A program made the position numbers and the translations under genes. From Flavobacteriales bacterium (GTDB lineage: Bacteria; Bacteroidota; Bacteroidia; Flavobacteriales_D; Sanyastnellaceae), in the NCBI GenBank assembly GCA_030729695.1, contig JANQWV010000018.1:1-34888 (forward strand): DNA of 34,888 nt, in the 5' to 3' direction. Below are positions 32,902 through 34,888 of this stretch, piece after piece (the first letter of the stretch is position 1; each line of letters begins with the position of its first letter). The notes under the pieces are model-generated. The model was not told the DNA's origin. It made no database searches and saw nothing but the letters and a program-made list of their open reading frames with translations.

Positions 32902-33072
32902 ATGAAAGAAGAAGAGAATTCAAAAGTACAAGGTGAAGACTACTACTTGAGTGAAGAAGGTTATTTTATTTTTACCGAAGAATATCATTTGAAAAGAGGA
33001 TATTGCTGTCTCAGTGGCTGCAAGCATTGTCCTTATGGCTACGATAAAAAAACAGGTAAAACGAAGAAATAA
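32902..33072 (+). CDS. DUF5522 small cysteine-rich protein
   Basis: 56 residues (MKEEENSKVQGEDYYLSEEGYFIFTEEYHLKRGYCCLSGCKHCPYGYDKKTGKTKK). The C-terminal YCCLSGCKHCPYGY is the DUF5522 core: four cysteines in C-C-x3-C-x2-C spacing plus His, suited to bind a metal, though binding is not demonstrated. It is cytoplasmic, with no signal peptide and a very basic tail. The ATG directly abuts the ATG of the divergent PLP-enzyme gene (CATATG). The porin gene follows 27 bases downstream. Confidence 0.87.
   Translation: MKEEENSKVQGEDYYLSEEGYFIFTEEYHLKRGYCCLSGCKHCPYGYDKKTGKTKK
32921..32928 (-). promoter_or_regulatory. Candidate -7 element for the PLP-enzyme gene, inside DUF5522
   Basis: TACTTTTG on the minus strand, a perfect TAnnTTTG, 19 bases before the ATG at 32901 and inside the coding sequence of the divergent DUF5522 gene. 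No clear -33 element. Confidence 0.4.
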
Positions 33073-33099
33073 CCTCGCATCTTTGTAAAAAACAATTGT

Positions 33100-34155
33100 A
33101 TGCGTTCGTTAATACTTCTCGGGCTGCTCTTTCCAAACTTTCTTCTTTCTCAAATTCGTAAAGACAGTATTCATTTCTCTGGATATACTGAAATCTATTT
33201 CTCGCAAGATCAACACAACTGGAACAATCACGAGCGTCCTGAATTTTTGTACAGTCACACTTCAACCAATCACTTCGCATTAAACACAGCAGTATTAGAT
33301 TTCAAATACAGTTCTAAGCGCTTGAAAACGCAACTTTCATTGGTTGAAGGAACATACGCGAACAAAGTAACATCAGCAGAACCTATTGGCTTTGGCGCGC
33401 TCTACGTTGGAAACATCTCTTACAAATTAAGTCCTTCAAAAGATCTTTGGCTTCAGGCAGGCGTTTTCCCTTCGCACATTGGGCTTGAATCTGCCATTGG
33501 ATTTTCCAATTTGTCTATGACCAGAAGTCTCGCTACAGAGAATTCTCCCTACTATGAAAGCGGATTAAATCTTCAATACACTTCAAATAACAATAAATGG
33601 TTCGGATCTCTCCTGCTTCTTAACGGATGGCAAACGATGTCTCTTATGCCACAACAGGCTTTACCTGGTCTTGGGACTCAAATTCAATTCAAACCGAACT
33701 CAAAGATTACGTTGAATCATTCCACTTACATCGGAGAAGTGGCTGTTTTGGATAGTTCTCAATTAAGGTTCTTTCAAAACTTGTATGCAAGTATTTTGCT
33801 AAAAGACAAATGGACCGTTCAACTTCAAGCGGACTATGGAATGCAAGAAACGGGGAATGCCGGATTCGACAAAAGTTGGATGACCGGATTTTTTGGAATC
33901 TCTTATCAATTGAATGAGAAGCTAGCCCTAGTAGGCAGAGCAGAGCTGTTACGCGATAAAAACAATTTGGTTATTTCCGGGGTGAACAATGATTTATGGG
34001 GATACAGTTTCAATTTAAATTATTTACTCGATAAGCATTTGATGTTTCGAGCTGAATGGAGAAACATTACCTCCAACAGCTACACCTTTGCATTTCAGAA
34101 TTTCAGCGAAAACCACATGAACGGATTAAATTTGTCGCTTGCAGCGCAATTCTAG
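33100..34155 (+). CDS. Outer membrane beta-barrel porin (OmpL/BBP2-like)
   Basis: 351 residues with a signal peptide (MRSLILLGLLFPNFLLSQ) and a mature start IRKDSIHFSGYTEIYFSQDQHNW. The rest alternates polar and hydrophobic residues in strand-like stretches (ALNTAVLDFKYSSKRLKTQLSLVEGTYAN; WTVQLQADYGMQETG; YSFNLNYLLDKHLMFRAEWRN) and ends with Phe, the usual BAM signal. The W-x-x-A/G-V-F-P-S-H-I-G-L-E text resembles putative beta-barrel porin-2 (OmpL-like) proteins. A weak -7 box (CATCTTTG, 33078-33085) precedes it. It is 11 bases upstream of hutU, so the two may be co-transcribed; an uptake role for histidine or urocanate is only inferred. Confidence 0.87.
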   Translation: MRSLILLGLLFPNFLLSQIRKDSIHFSGYTEIYFSQDQHNWNNHERPEFLYSHTSTNHFALNTAVLDFKYSSKRLKTQLSLVEGTYANKVTSAEPIGFGALYVGNISYKLSPSKDLWLQAGVFPSHIGLESAIGFSNLSMTRSLATENSPYYESGLNLQYTSNNNKWFGSLLLLNGWQTMSLMPQQALPGLGTQIQFKPNSKITLNHSTYIGEVAVLDSSQLRFFQNLYASILLKDKWTVQLQADYGMQETGNAGFDKSWMTGFFGISYQLNEKLALVGRAELLRDKNNLVISGVNNDLWGYSFNLNYLLDKHLMFRAEWRNITSNSYTFAFQNFSENHMNGLNLSLAAQF

Positions 34156-34166
34156 CATTTCAAACT

Positions 34167-34888
34167 ATGTCAACATTTCACACTCAAATACAAGAAGGAA
34201 TCCCAAGTTACTTGCCGGAAATTCCTTCCATGGATTCAACCATCAATCGTGCTCCGAAGCGAAAAGAAATTCTTTCGAATGAAGAGAAGGGCTTGGCCTT
34301 GCGCAATGCCCTGCGTTATTTCCCAGCGGAACTTCACGAAACTTTAGCAGCTGAGTTCGGTGAAGAATTGAAAACTTACGGACGCATTTACATGCACCGC
34401 TATCGTCCAACATACGAAATGTATGCACGTCCGATTTCTGAATACCCCGCCAAATGCGAGCAGGCGGCTTCGATCATGCTCATGATTCAAAACAATTTGG
34501 ATCCACGCGTTGCGCAACATCCGTATGAGTTAATCACTTACGGAGGAAACGGTGCAGTCTTTCAAAACTGGGCGCAGTATCGTTTGGTGATGAAGTATTT
34601 GAGTGAGATGACTGAAGAACAAACGTTGGTGATGTATAGCGGGCATCCGATGGGACTCTTCCCTTCTAGCCCTTCTGCACCGCGCGTTGTGGTGACGAAC
34701 GGTATGATGATTCCGAATTACAGCAAGCCAGACGATTGGGAGAAATTCAATGCATTAGGTGTAACGCAGTACGGACAGATGACTGCTGGATCGTACATGT
34801 ACATAGGCCCGCAAGGTATTGTGCACGGCACAACCATTACGGTTATGAATGCGGCGCGCATGCTTCGCAACAAGCGTGGCGATAAAAA
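34167..34888 (+). CDS. hutU: Urocanate hydratase, N-terminal part (3' end outside window)
   Basis: The frame opens at the ATG at 34167 (MSTFHTQIQEGIPSYLPEIPSMDSTINRAPKRKEIL) and runs past the right edge, giving 240 residues of a protein normally 550-680 long. Diagnostic text: YGGNGAVFQNWAQYRLVM, MYSGHPMGLFPSS, NGMMIPNYS and YGQMTAGSYMYIGPQGIVHGTT, part of the NAD-binding region. The enzyme hydrates urocanate to imidazolonepropionate in histidine degradation. It follows the porin by 11 bases. The catalytic Cys region is beyond the window. Confidence 0.96.
   Translation, partial: MSTFHTQIQEGIPSYLPEIPSMDSTINRAPKRKEILSNEEKGLALRNALRYFPAELHETLAAEFGEELKTYGRIYMHRYRPTYEMYARPISEYPAKCEQAASIMLMIQNNLDPRVAQHPYELITYGGNGAVFQNWAQYRLVMKYLSEMTEEQTLVMYSGHPMGLFPSSPSAPRVVVTNGMMIPNYSKPDDWEKFNALGVTQYGQMTAGSYMYIGPQGIVHGTTITVMNAARMLRNKRGDK

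Noticed and set aside
34243-34428. 61-residue minus-strand frame near the right edge
   Set aside because: It is antisense to hutU, whose frame is clear and continuous to the window end.
1-34888. Mobile elements, CRISPR arrays, tRNA or rRNA genes, prophage or defence islands
   Set aside because: I saw no transposase or integrase text, no regularly spaced repeats and no cloverleaf or rRNA-like stretches; codon and base use look uniform throughout.

Overview
The window is a gene-dense stretch of a Bacteroidota chromosome, most likely Flavobacteriales-like. The evidence is the gene content (a type IX secretion sorting domain, a PorD/DUF4835 protein, an IPExxxVDY protein, DUF5522, a flavobacterial FtsZ tail, a type B sdhCAB operon), the recurrent TAnnTTTG-type -7 promoter elements, and the rarity of Shine-Dalgarno sequences. 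Almost everything is core housekeeping. I see no rRNA, tRNA, CRISPR array, insertion sequence, prophage or defence island. No gap between genes reaches 300 bases; the longest, about 185, is between fur and ftsZ.

Layout. 1-2802 (+): 3' part of polA, then a lipoprotein and a small secreted protein of unknown function. 2852-6980 (-): sdhC-sdhA-sdhB-PAP2 phosphatase. 7134-9744 (-): rplM-rpsI-rpsB-tsf, with a structured rpsB leader. 9884-13425 (-): recN-truB-queA. 13474-16769 (-): bamD-rpoZ-coaBC-porD. 16902-19070 (+): an alpha-oxoamine synthase (serine palmitoyltransferase-like) and a T9SS cargo protein. 19134-21432 (-): pdhA-pdhC. 21529-23333 (-): a lipoprotein cyclophilin and pheS. 23396-25087: small envelope or unknown genes and a Fur-family regulator. 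25273-29147: ftsZ (+) facing metG (-). 29205-31988 (+): an LD-carboxypeptidase, an IPExxxVDY protein and pyruvate kinase. 31975-32901 (-): an ACC deaminase/D-cysteine desulfhydrase-like PLP enzyme. 32902-34888 (+): DUF5522, a beta-barrel porin and the 5' part of hutU.

The genes cover envelope biogenesis and secretion (bamD, porD, the cargo protein, lipoproteins), central carbon and respiration (pdh, pyk, sdh), translation (ribosomal proteins, tsf, pheS, metG, queA, truB), replication, repair and division (polA, recN, ftsZ) and CoA supply (coaBC).

No obvious new multi-gene system is present. The most notable signal is architectural. In four of six convergent gene pairs the intrinsic terminator of the plus-strand gene lies inside, or overlaps, the 3' coding end of the opposing gene. 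In addition, several genes have a -7 promoter element only 3-8 bases before the start codon, suggesting leaderless or nearly leaderless mRNAs, and one divergent pair shares a CATATG with zero bases between the two start codons.
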